Positions 16,133 through 23,653 of a stretch of 46,624 bases of DNA are shown piece after piece. The translations under genes and the position numbers were made by a program. The stretch lies in NCBI GenBank assembly GCA_945865605.1, contig CAMBEL010000013.1, positions 1-46,624 on the forward strand, given 5' to 3'. The notes beneath the pieces were generated by a model that was not told where the DNA came from, made no database searches, and saw nothing but the letters and a program-made list of their open reading frames with translations. Origin of the DNA: Bifidobacterium breve. GTDB lineage: Bacteria; Actinomycetota; Acidimicrobiia; IMCC26256; JAENVU01. Within the stretch, counting starts at the first letter, position 1, and the number at the start of each line of letters is the position of its first letter.

Positions 16133-17320
16133 CTATGGCGCGTCAAAAATCACGGGGAGCGTGGTGGGGGAACGGAAACGCTGGCCATGGATGTGGACGT
16201 CGTCGGCATCCCAACGGTCCGGATCTGGGCGCAGGTTAGGGCAGCGCTCCAACAAGCGATTGACCGCCGTGGCCATCTCCATGCGCGCGAGGTGCATGCC
16301 TAAACACATGTGCACCCCAACACCGAAACTTATATGCGGAACCAAGTCGCGGAAGATGTCGAATGAGTCGGGATTATTCCAACGCGTCGGCTCGTGATTC
16401 GCCGATCCAACATTTACCGTAATCATCTCGCCAACCTTGACCGTCACATCCCCTACCTGCGTTTCGCGCACGCATTCGCGCGAGGTGATGAGCAGCGGTG
16501 GTTCCCAGCGGATTGATTCCTCAATCGCGGTTGGCATTAGCGAACGGTCGTCGCGCAACTTTGCGAATTGCTCTGGATTTGAGAGCAGTCCGAAAAGGAA
16601 AGATCCCGTAGCGCGATAGGTGGTTTCGGCTCCCGCTGGAAGTAACAGCCGCAAGAACGACAAGATCTCTTCGTCACCCAAGCGTTCGCCGTCTAACTCG
16701 GCCTGCGTCAACTCGCTGATGATGTCGGTGCCAGGGTGCGCTCGTCGCTCGTCGATGATGCCTTCGAAATAGTCGCGAAGTTCTTCGCTCGCGATGATGC
16801 CTTCGTCCGGACGGACCGAGACATTGATCACGGCGAGTGCGCGTGGATGAAAAAACGGATGGTCCTCACGCGGCAGCCCAAGGACCTCTGCAATAACCAT
16901 CGCCGGATACCGATACGTGAACTCCTCCACCAACTCCGCACTGCCGCGCTCCGCAAAACCATCGATCATCTCGTCGACTACCGGTCCAACCAGATCTGCA
17001 TCCCAGTGGGCGAGGCTCTTCTGGCGAAATCCCTGTGCGACCAGTGAACGAAGGCGCCCGTGTTCCGGCTCGTCCATTCCAACCAGCGGGTATGGACCCA
17101 TAACAACGCTCATCAACTCGCGAATTGAACCCGACGGAAAAGACTGGTTGTCGCGCATCACCTGCGAGACGAGGTCGTACGAATAGACCTCCCAATGGCC
17201 GTCGCCATTGATAGCTACCGGCGAGTCCTTCCGGAGGGCGTGGAAGTCCGGATATGGGTCCCGAACGTCTCCCGCTACCCCAGAAAACTGTCCCATTACA
17301 TCAAAAGGCGCATATGACAT
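16133..17320 (-). CDS. Cytochrome P450 (bacterial class I), copy A
   Basis: This 395-residue soluble P450 has all the core motifs: the I-helix oxygen-binding LPAGAETTYRA, ExxR in IEESIRWEPP, and the heme loop HISFGVGVHMCLGMHLAR with heme-ligand C339. The length and lack of a membrane anchor fit class I enzymes that need a ferredoxin, and one is encoded at 14571-14780. A TAACCT box ends 7 nt before the ATG, suggesting a leaderless message. A weak version of the window's palindrome overlaps the start codon. It is convergent with amidohydrolase A. Likely a hydroxylase of a lipid-type substrate; the exact substrate cannot be read. Confidence 0.93.
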   Translation of the reverse strand: MSYAPFDVMGQFSGVAGDVRDPYPDFHALRKDSPVAINGDGHWEVYSYDLVSQVMRDNQSFPSGSIRELMSVVMGPYPLVGMDEPEHGRLRSLVAQGFRQKSLAHWDADLVGPVVDEMIDGFAERGSAELVEEFTYRYPAMVIAEVLGLPREDHPFFHPRALAVINVSVRPDEGIIASEELRDYFEGIIDERRAHPGTDIISELTQAELDGERLGDEEILSFLRLLLPAGAETTYRATGSFLFGLLSNPEQFAKLRDDRSLMPTAIEESIRWEPPLLITSRECVRETQVGDVTVKVGEMITVNVGSANHEPTRWNNPDSFDIFRDLVPHISFGVGVHMCLGMHLARMEMATAVNRLLERCPNLRPDPDRWDADDVHIHGQRFRSPTTLPVIFDAP

Positions 17321-17330
17321 AAGCGTCAGG
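17313..17330. promoter_or_regulatory. Weak palindrome match at the P450 start
   Basis: The 18 bases match the 3672-3689 palindrome at 14 positions and keep TGAC-N6-GTCA symmetry plus one CCTGAC end. The site overlaps the ATG of the P450 gene and part of its -10-like box (17328-17333). Placement within codons makes chance more likely than for the other copies. Confidence 0.3.
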
Positions 17331-17333
17331 TTA
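17328..17333 (-). promoter_or_regulatory. -10-like box TAACCT, probable leaderless promoter of P450 copy A
   Basis: TAACCT on the minus strand ends 7 nt before the ATG at 17320. No Shine-Dalgarno sequence lies between. Confidence 0.4.
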
Positions 17334-17385
17334 TCGGTAAACCGCGGAGTCGGGCGCGTCGCTGTGATCTGAAGGCCGTGCTCTC

Positions 17386-18744
17386 CTACTCGGAGAGTTC
17401 GAGAAACCGCTCGTACCTGGAAATCGCTGCCTCAGCCCAAAGTGGATCCGGTTCCAGGGTCTTCCCAATGCGCGCCCACCGACTCGCGCTGGTCATGCCG
17501 TCGGCCTCGAGACCCGCTGCGCAGCGCGCCAAGAACGCAGAGCCGAGTGCGGCACCCTCTGGCACCGCAGTGCACTCAACCGTCAGGCCCGTGCAATAGG
17601 CGAGAGCATGCACCCACTCATCGACCCGCGTGCCGCCACCTGTCGCGATAATCCGACGCGGTGCCGTTCCGTGGGCCGCCATCACGGCTTCGATATTGCG
17701 CCGAGCCACGAAGCCTGCAGCTTCAAATGCGGCGCGCCTGATAGCGGCTGGGCCGTGCGTCAGATCAAGGTTAACTAGGGACGCGCGCCTGTCTGGGTCG
17801 TGCAGAGGTACGCGTTCGCCGCGCGGGTAGGGAGCCCACACGGGTACGTGGTCGGGATGCAACTCGTCGTCGCTATCCACATCTCCTGCAAGGCGCGTTG
17901 CCCAGTTCAGGAACAGACCGCCTGCATTGGAAGGGCCACCGGCAAGCAACTTGCCTCTCGCTGTATGCGGGATCACCCAGCAACCCGGAACATCCGATTC
18001 GTTCGTCGTTACCGTATTTACAATCAGCGTCGTTCCAAGCAACGCGAGCACATCGCCTTCATTGTCGGCACCAGCAACGATTTGATCTGCAAGTGCATCG
18101 ATGCAACCCGATGCCAAAACCGGACCATCGGACTCGCCGTCAATATGACCACACGCCCACGCAGTAGGTACCAACTTGGGAAGTTGTTCGACACTGATAT
18201 TCAGGCTTGCAGCCAACTCAGGATCCCACGTCTTCCAATCAAACAGTGGGTACGCCGTCGACGCGGTTGACGTGTCGAGAACGGCTTCGCCGCTCAATGC
18301 ATGATTCGCGACTGCCGTTGCTGGCCAATATCCGCGCGCGTCTGGCGCTTCCGAAGCGGTCCATCGCAGGAACGCCAGCAGTTCCCCACTTTCAATTGGA
18401 CTCGATGAAACGGCCTCGCTTCTTCCTCGCCCATCGCCGTAAAGCAATCCGGGAGTGAACGGCACCCCGTTTTCATCTACCGCAGTCAAAGACGGCACCA
18501 TCGCACTCACGCTCACTGCGACCGGAGTTACGTCAAGTCTCAGCGCGTTCAGGGCTTCACGGGGGCCGCCTCGCCATGCGGCTGCGGCATCATGTTCAAG
18601 CCGGTCAGGTGTGGGAATTCTTATTTCGTGGGGCACGCGTGACTGCGCAATCACATTGCCATCCGCATCAGCCGCAAGCGCCTTTACTGATGATGTGCCG
18701 ATGTCTATGCCGACCGCTATTTCTCGTCCTGCCGCGCTATTCAT
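17386..18744 (-). CDS. FGGY-family carbohydrate kinase A
   Basis: This 452-residue member of the sugar/polyol kinase family opens with VGIDIGTSSVKALAADADG (phosphate-binding beta hairpin). Near the C-terminus it has the adenosine-binding block IIATGGGTRVDEWVHALAYC and VPEGAALGSAFLA. It is somewhat shorter than xylulokinase or glycerol kinase (about 485-510). The start overlaps the stop of the upstream phosphatase gene as ATGA (18741-18744), so the two are translationally coupled. A kinase coupled to an inositol-monophosphatase-like enzyme hints at polyol or sugar-phosphate turnover. The substrate cannot be assigned. A second FGGY kinase is at 31940-33475. Confidence 0.88.
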   Translation of the reverse strand: MNSAAGREIAVGIDIGTSSVKALAADADGNVIAQSRVPHEIRIPTPDRLEHDAAAAWRGGPREALNALRLDVTPVAVSVSAMVPSLTAVDENGVPFTPGLLYGDGRGRSEAVSSSPIESGELLAFLRWTASEAPDARGYWPATAVANHALSGEAVLDTSTASTAYPLFDWKTWDPELAASLNISVEQLPKLVPTAWACGHIDGESDGPVLASGCIDALADQIVAGADNEGDVLALLGTTLIVNTVTTNESDVPGCWVIPHTARGKLLAGGPSNAGGLFLNWATRLAGDVDSDDELHPDHVPVWAPYPRGERVPLHDPDRRASLVNLDLTHGPAAIRRAAFEAAGFVARRNIEAVMAAHGTAPRRIIATGGGTRVDEWVHALAYCTGLTVECTAVPEGAALGSAFLARCAAGLEADGMTSASRWARIGKTLEPDPLWAEAAISRYERFLELSE

Positions 18745-19580
18745 GATCCCTCAAGGCGCAACGCCGACAGTACGGCATCGTGCAACAAGCCGTTGCTGGA
18801 CACCGCGCTCCCACCCGATGGCGTGCGGTTGCCATCGAGGTCCGTAAATCGTCCACCGGCCTCTTCCACGATCACGAGGACCGCAGCGAGATCCCAAATG
18901 TTCACCATTGCTTCTGCGGCGATATCTGCCGCTCCTTCGGCGACAAGCATGTGCTGCCAGAAGTCTCCAACTCCCCGAGTTCGCCAAACCTCTCGTGCGA
19001 GTTGCAGAAACTCTTTTGAGGAACCCCGAAAGTGATCCCAGGAAGGGACATCGGCATAAAAGAGTTGCGCGTCTGAAAGTTCCTTCACGCCAGAGACCAC
19101 AATTTGACGTCCATCGACAAACGCGCCTTCGCCGCGAACGGCCCACCACGTGTGACCGAGGGCCGGTGCAGAAACAACCCCGACGCGGATCTCGCCGTCC
19201 TGCTCGAGGGCGATAAGCGTTGCCCAAATTGGCACCCCGCGCACAAAGTTCGCCGTTCCATCGATGGGGTCGATGATCCAACGGCGCGGCCCTACCCCTA
19301 GGCTGCCAAACTCTTCACCCAGTACCGCGTCGTCAGGACGCTCAATGGCGAGGCGATCGCGAACGAGCATTTCTACGGCTTTATCGGCTTCGGTAACAAA
19401 TGTGGTGTCGGGTTTGCGTTCGACGAACAGGTCGTGCGCCCGGAAACGCTCGAGCGTTAGCTCATCTGCGAGTTTGGCTAACTCAAGCGCTAGTTCAAGG
19501 TCGGCATCGATGTGTATGACGCTACCTTGCCGCGCGGCTCGCACCGTCAGCAATCGGCCGAAACCCACACGGCGGGGCAT
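18741..19580 (-). CDS. Inositol-monophosphatase-family phosphatase (HisN-like)
   Basis: This is a 279-residue Mg-dependent phosphatase. Metal and substrate motifs are present in order: VTEADKAVE, VLGEEFGS, the signature WIIDPIDGTANFVRG and the C-terminal NIWDLAAVLVIVEEAGG. Such proteins act on inositol phosphate, histidinol phosphate or related sugar phosphates; actinobacterial HisN proteins are about 260 residues and similar. The first 20 residues (MPRRVGFGRLLTVRAARQGS) are unusual, and a TAGCGT box within them suggests the true start may lie about 20 codons further in. It is coupled to the FGGY kinase. Confidence 0.85.
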   Translation of the reverse strand: MPRRVGFGRLLTVRAARQGSVIHIDADLELALELAKLADELTLERFRAHDLFVERKPDTTFVTEADKAVEMLVRDRLAIERPDDAVLGEEFGSLGVGPRRWIIDPIDGTANFVRGVPIWATLIALEQDGEIRVGVVSAPALGHTWWAVRGEGAFVDGRQIVVSGVKELSDAQLFYADVPSWDHFRGSSKEFLQLAREVWRTRGVGDFWQHMLVAEGAADIAAEAMVNIWDLAAVLVIVEEAGGRFTDLDGNRTPSGGSAVSSNGLLHDAVLSALRLEGS

Positions 19581-19617
19581 GCGCGCTGCAGGGCGCTGGA
19601 TGTGTCACGTTTGAGAG

Positions 19618-20115
19618 ATGCGGTACGTATCTAAATGTCTTGTCGCAACCACGTTTGTAATTGCACTCCTCGCTGGATGTGGCGGCTCTAAAAAGGCCGA
19701 ACCGACTTCGACGACAAAGCTTTCATCGCGTTCTTCCACGACCACATCGACCGTGGGCAACGAACCCAGCACAACGCTCCCGAGCGAGTACAGCCCCATC
19801 CCGACCACAGCCCCGACTAATAACGGGACCTGCGGACCTCAGTTCGCAGTCATCGATGAGGCCATCAAAGGAAGTGACAACCCCGTGTTGGCTGGTGCGG
19901 TTGGAACGTTCGCCGTCGTCGATTGCCGACTCTCGCCCTCCATTCCGATTTGGGCCGCAGCGAACACGTCGCCAAAACCCGGCGCGGTGTTGCCACGACA
20001 AACCATCGTCGTGCAGCGGATCGGTGCTATCTGGACAGTAGAAGAAGTGGGAACGGGTCCGGTGGGTTGCAACATCGCGCAACCAATCCCAAGGGAACTC
20101 CAGCTCGCATGCTAG
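19618..20115 (+). CDS. Small secreted lipoprotein of unknown function
   Basis: This 165-residue protein has a classic lipoprotein signal: MRYVSKCLVATTFVIALLAGC, with lipobox LLAGC and the lipidated Cys at position 21. A Thr/Ser/Pro-rich linker of about 45 residues follows, then a compact C-terminal domain with four further cysteines (CGPQF, VVDCR, VGCNIA and the terminal Cys), probably disulfide bonded outside the cell. I do not recognise the domain. It is divergent from the phosphatase (37 bp apart) and convergent with the thiolase (7 bp apart), so it is a single-gene unit. Confidence 0.8.
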   Translation: MRYVSKCLVATTFVIALLAGCGGSKKAEPTSTTKLSSRSSTTTSTVGNEPSTTLPSEYSPIPTTAPTNNGTCGPQFAVIDEAIKGSDNPVLAGAVGTFAVVDCRLSPSIPIWAAANTSPKPGAVLPRQTIVVQRIGAIWTVEEVGTGPVGCNIAQPIPRELQLAC

Positions 20116-20122
20116 GTGTCCG

Positions 20123-21301
20123 TTAGGGAGCAGGTACCTCGATGACGGTGGCGGAACCCATCCCACCACCAGCACACATGCTCGCCACGCCGATGCCGCC
20201 ACCTCTACGGCGCAACTCGCTGATCAAGGTGACAATCATGCGTGTGCCCGTGCACGCGACCGGGTGACCGAGGCTGCACCCAGATCCATTGACATTGGTG
20301 ATGTCGTGAGAGATACCCAGGATGCGTGTCGTTGCCACACACATCGACGCGAACGCCTCGTTGATTTCGAATAGGTCGACGTCGGCGACAGTAAGCCCCG
20401 CACGCTCAAGCGCTTTCGGAATAGCGAAAGTGGGACCAAGACCCGTGTCGCTCGGCGGAACTCCAGCGGATGCCCAGGAGCGCACGATTGCTAACGGCGC
20501 TAACCCGTTTGCGGCGGCATAGTCATCTGCGACAATGAGCATCGCAGCGGACCCATCGTTGAGACCCGATGAGTTGCCGGCAGTGATCGAGAAACCTTCA
20601 ATCTCAGGGTGCAGCGGGTTCAGGGACGCAAGTTTCTCAAGCGTTGTCGTGCGCCGTGGGTGCTCATCGACCGCGAAGATGGTCGTCTCGCCCGAACGAT
20701 TAACTACTTCGATAGGAAATATTTCCTCTTCGAACTTTCCGGAGTCGATCGCAGCGACTGCACGCTCATGGGACGCACATGCCCATACGTCCATCTCCTC
20801 GCGCGTGACGTTCGCTTTCTGCGCGGTATTCCAGCCAACAGTGATCGACATGTCGAATGCCGGCGCTTCGGGAGTCTCGGGGTGGCTCGGTGACATCCAT
20901 GCCGCCATGTCGTCTGTCCCCGGCGTCCGCTTCATCACGCCTGGTGAACTCGAGATTGATTCTGTTCCCCCGGCGATAACTACTCGATCCATTCCAGCGC
21001 GAATGCTCGCGGCCGCGCCTTGTACCGATGCCATGCCAGAAGCGCAGTGCCGGTTCAGGGCAACACCGGGAACATTCGTTAGCCCAAGATCAACTGCTGC
21101 GTAGCGCGCAATGTCGCCACCACCCTGAAGTGACTCACCTAGTTGCAGGTCATCGACGTCGTCACTTGGCACGCCAGAGCGCTTAAGGGCCTCGGCGATC
21201 GAGTACTTGGCCAGATCGAACGCACTTACGTCCACCAGCGTGCCCTTACGAGCGGTCCCGATCGCGGTGCGAGCGGTAGAAACGATTACGGCATCGGTCA
21301 T
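20123..21301 (-). CDS. Acetyl-CoA acetyltransferase/3-ketoacyl-CoA thiolase, FadA5-like
   Basis: This 392-residue degradative thiolase has nucleophile C86 in LNRHCASGMASV, the GHP motif (H346, in GHPVACTG) and the second catalytic Cys C376 in MCAGGGMG. It cleaves 3-ketoacyl-CoA with CoA. The length and motifs match FadA/FadA5-type enzymes; FadA5 works on steroid side chains, but this is family-level similarity only. A CAGGAG ribosome site lies 9 nt before the ATG. Upstream, a TACGAT -10-like box is followed at once by an 18-bp palindrome-like site (21340-21357), so it probably belongs to the same regulon as the ACAD and aldehyde dehydrogenase genes. Confidence 0.92.
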   Translation of the reverse strand: MTDAVIVSTARTAIGTARKGTLVDVSAFDLAKYSIAEALKRSGVPSDDVDDLQLGESLQGGGDIARYAAVDLGLTNVPGVALNRHCASGMASVQGAAASIRAGMDRVVIAGGTESISSSPGVMKRTPGTDDMAAWMSPSHPETPEAPAFDMSITVGWNTAQKANVTREEMDVWACASHERAVAAIDSGKFEEEIFPIEVVNRSGETTIFAVDEHPRRTTTLEKLASLNPLHPEIEGFSITAGNSSGLNDGSAAMLIVADDYAAANGLAPLAIVRSWASAGVPPSDTGLGPTFAIPKALERAGLTVADVDLFEINEAFASMCVATTRILGISHDITNVNGSGCSLGHPVACTGTRMIVTLISELRRRGGGIGVASMCAGGGMGSATVIEVPAP

Positions 21302-21332
21302 GGTTGGAATCTCCTGAGGTTTGGTGGGCGGG

Positions 21333-21357
21333 ATCGTAGCCTCACGCCCGTGTCAGG
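21333..21357 (-). promoter_or_regulatory. Thiolase promoter: TACGAT -10 abutting a palindrome-like operator
   Basis: On the minus strand the 18-bp element at 21357-21340 (CCTGACACGGGCGTGAGG) matches the 3672-3689 palindrome at 14 of 18 positions. TACGAT follows after one base (21338-21333). One arm is intact and the other has one change, so it is a degenerate copy. It also overlaps the stop codon of the upstream PHP gene. Placement between -35 and -10 suits repression. Confidence 0.55.
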
Positions 21358-22003
21358 CATCTCTCATCGCGCCATATGCCGGGCAAACATGGCCGGCCCG
21401 AATCTCCACCGCGAGTTCCTCGGCCGTTCGCACGATCTTGTCGATCTCGGTGGCATACGTGCCAGCCCGACCTGGAGCATGTGCATCGCTAGCTCCGACT
21501 GATGGGCGCGGCACCACATCTAGGGCCGATGCGGTCAACGCGTGTTCGATTGGAGTGGTCTGGGTACTCATCGCTTCGATCGCATGCACAAGTCCCCACT
21601 GAGGAAGGTCTGCCACCTCGGCAGGGGTGGGGGGTACGCGCCCGCCCTTCATTGCCCGTTCCCCCGCGTACCGCCTGACGGGATGCGGTAAAACCAACGC
21701 AGTATCAGACTGTTCACACTCCTCCACCAGTTCCTCTAGTCGGTACCCCATCCACAACGGTTTGCGCAATGGCCCGAACACGAGAACGTGGCCGACATCG
21801 GTTGTGAGTTCGACACCAGGTATCAATGGAAAGCCGAGAAGACGCGATGCATCCGCCAGTTCATCTCCTGGCCATCGAACATCGTGTTCAGTAATACACA
21901 ACGCGTCCAGGCCGCTAGACCGCGCATCGGTGACGAGTTCCTCGAGTGTCGCTCGCGAACAGTTGGATCGCGGCGTCGTGTGTGCGTGAAGGTCGATGAG
22001 CAC
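21353..22003 (-). CDS. PHP-domain metal-dependent phosphoesterase
   Basis: This 216-residue PHP domain starts with MLIDLHAHTTPRSNCS (metal-binding HxH) and continues with ALCITEHDVRWPG (second motif, His/Asp). Towards the end, VGASDAHAPGRAGT provides the last ligands. Stand-alone PHP proteins hydrolyse phosphate esters such as 3-prime-5-prime bisnucleotides or histidinol phosphate. The start GTG overlaps the stop TAG of the MBL/Rieske gene by one base, so the two are coupled. Nothing in the sequence defines the substrate; the coupling hints at a joint task with the MBL/Rieske protein. Confidence 0.85.
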   Translation of the reverse strand: MLIDLHAHTTPRSNCSRATLEELVTDARSSGLDALCITEHDVRWPGDELADASRLLGFPLIPGVELTTDVGHVLVFGPLRKPLWMGYRLEELVEECEQSDTALVLPHPVRRYAGERAMKGGRVPPTPAEVADLPQWGLVHAIEAMSTQTTPIEHALTASALDVVPRPSVGASDAHAPGRAGTYATEIDKIVRTAEELAVEIRAGHVCPAYGAMRDA

Positions 22004-23568
22004 TATTTCTCTGAACCGTCGACGCGTTCAGTGTGCAAGCGATGTTCATCATCATCACTAGTCAGGCATCTTCCTGTCTCCAAGTCAAACTGCCAATGAT
22101 GCACACGACATTCGAGGACGCCGTCGCGTTCCACGCCGAACCGTTCAAGGTCAGCGCGCAGATGTGGACACCGCCTCTGAACCTTGTAATTACCACAACG
22201 GAACCACTCGGTGCCCGCCTCCACACGACTCGAGTAGTAGCCCTCGCAGTAAGCCATCCGCTCAACAGAAAGCGACTTGAAGAACGTGTACACATACTCG
22301 TTGTATGGCCCATCGCGGTGCGCTGTGAAACGGCAGGAGAGAAACAGGCGGTTCACCCAATCCTCAGTCCTGTCGTCAATTAAAACTTCGGCAAGCTCTC
22401 TGGCGAACTCGAGGTGGAATGGACACTCCTCGCCCGCCCATTCCCTCACCTCGCCAGACGGAAAGTCGATCACGACCCGCAATTCCGTGTCGCTCTTTTT
22501 ATCCATGAGCGTCATCAATACAGGAGCGCCGATACCCGCACGCGTGAGCGGTGCCATTTCGAGCAGTGGTTCAAACCAGTCGCGCAATGCACCCACTACA
22601 TCTACCTGCTTTTTGCCCCATGAATCGCGTTCTTCTTGAAGCCAGTCTGCATAGTCGGTTTGATAACTCTCAAGGTATGCACGCTTGTCACCAAAGATGA
22701 AATCTGGAGCGAGTTCGCCTGTCGGTTGAATCAACGTGCAGCCATCACGCGTGAACTCGACAATTGATCCCGGTACCAGCAATTCACCGCCGCTGATCCC
22801 CTCGTCATCCAGCACATCGAGGAACACGGTCTGGTCAGGAAAAATATTTGAGGGATCATCGCCTAGGTCGTTGGCCGCGAATAGGTCGTCGTCCAGGAAA
22901 CACGGAGGGCCCGCGACCGGGAACAAGTGGCGCGCTCCAATGTCGCGCAAGTAATGCACCGCTCGTTCCATCTGGTCTGCGCGTTTACGCATACCAAGTA
23001 CATGTTTCTCGGCGGCCGGAAAGTCGTAAACCATCGGATACCAAATTGCGCCCGAGAATTGTGTGAAGTGGGCATCGAATGGCCCCAAAGCTTCGAGATC
23101 GTCCATGTCTCTAGGGCGCGCGTCGTTTTGATTCAAAATACGTGCGCTACTGTCCGCCAATACGAGCGCCGAGTCCCCTGCCGGGCCATCTGCGGGTGAT
23201 GTCATCGAAATGATCGCTACCTCCAACGCTCCCAGCGAGACCGGCTTAGCGTTCTCGGTACGAACGAACTCAGTAAATCCGAGACCGCGCAATGCGCGTT
23301 CGAGATGGTCGAGTTCAAATGCAGGCAACAGAACCGTCGCACTCTTGTCCACGTGAACACCCAGCCAGTCGGGATCGAAGTGATCACGATGAAGGTGCGA
23401 GATGTACAGGTAGTCAGGATGCGAGAAGGGCTCAACATCAAGACGGTCGTTGCGAGGGAACGGAAACCATGATCCGAAGTACGCGGGGTTGAACCACGGA
23501 TCACACAAAACCGACCCGCCCTCGGTCTCCACATACATACCGACGTGTCCGAGGAAGGTAACCCGCAT
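22003..23568 (-). CDS. MBL-fold metallohydrolase fused to C-terminal Rieske domain (CMAH-like)
   Basis: This is a 521-residue fusion. The N-terminal part is a UlaG-type metallo-beta-lactamase fold: VTFLGHVGMYVET, then SHLHRDHFD with ligands H58, H60, D62 and H63. A middle region of about 180 residues has no clear assignment. The C-terminus is a Rieske [2Fe-2S] centre, CPH (C467, H469) and ECRVHHWQFDLETG (C487, H490). CRVHHWQFD resembles the Rieske loop of vertebrate CMP-N-acetylneuraminate hydroxylase, which also joins Rieske and MBL-like parts but in the opposite order. The ATG at 23568 gives a clean MBL start; the frame stays open to 23736, but that part overlaps the divergent SDR. Oxygenase activity is inferred. 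Confidence 0.85.
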   Translation of the reverse strand: MRVTFLGHVGMYVETEGGSVLCDPWFNPAYFGSWFPFPRNDRLDVEPFSHPDYLYISHLHRDHFDPDWLGVHVDKSATVLLPAFELDHLERALRGLGFTEFVRTENAKPVSLGALEVAIISMTSPADGPAGDSALVLADSSARILNQNDARPRDMDDLEALGPFDAHFTQFSGAIWYPMVYDFPAAEKHVLGMRKRADQMERAVHYLRDIGARHLFPVAGPPCFLDDDLFAANDLGDDPSNIFPDQTVFLDVLDDEGISGGELLVPGSIVEFTRDGCTLIQPTGELAPDFIFGDKRAYLESYQTDYADWLQEERDSWGKKQVDVVGALRDWFEPLLEMAPLTRAGIGAPVLMTLMDKKSDTELRVVIDFPSGEVREWAGEECPFHLEFARELAEVLIDDRTEDWVNRLFLSCRFTAHRDGPYNEYVYTFFKSLSVERMAYCEGYYSSRVEAGTEWFRCGNYKVQRRCPHLRADLERFGVERDGVLECRVHHWQFDLETGRCLTSDDDEHRLHTERVDGSEK

Positions 23569-23598
23569 CGACCAAGCCTGCCAGACGGTCTCTGCTCG

Positions 23599-23613
23599 AC
23601 CGCGCAACGCGGT
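23599..23613. promoter_or_regulatory. Inverted repeat between MBL/Rieske and SDR genes
   Basis: ACCGCG-CAA-CGCGGT is a perfect inverted repeat with 6-bp arms, in the 85-bp gap between divergent genes. GGTCTC occurs just before and just after it. It could be an operator for the pair or a small hairpin. A TAACGT box at 23626-23631 may be the -10 of the SDR gene. Confidence 0.4.
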
Positions 23614-23653
23614 GGTCTCGTCCTGTAACGTGCCGCCCCCGAGAGGGGAGACC

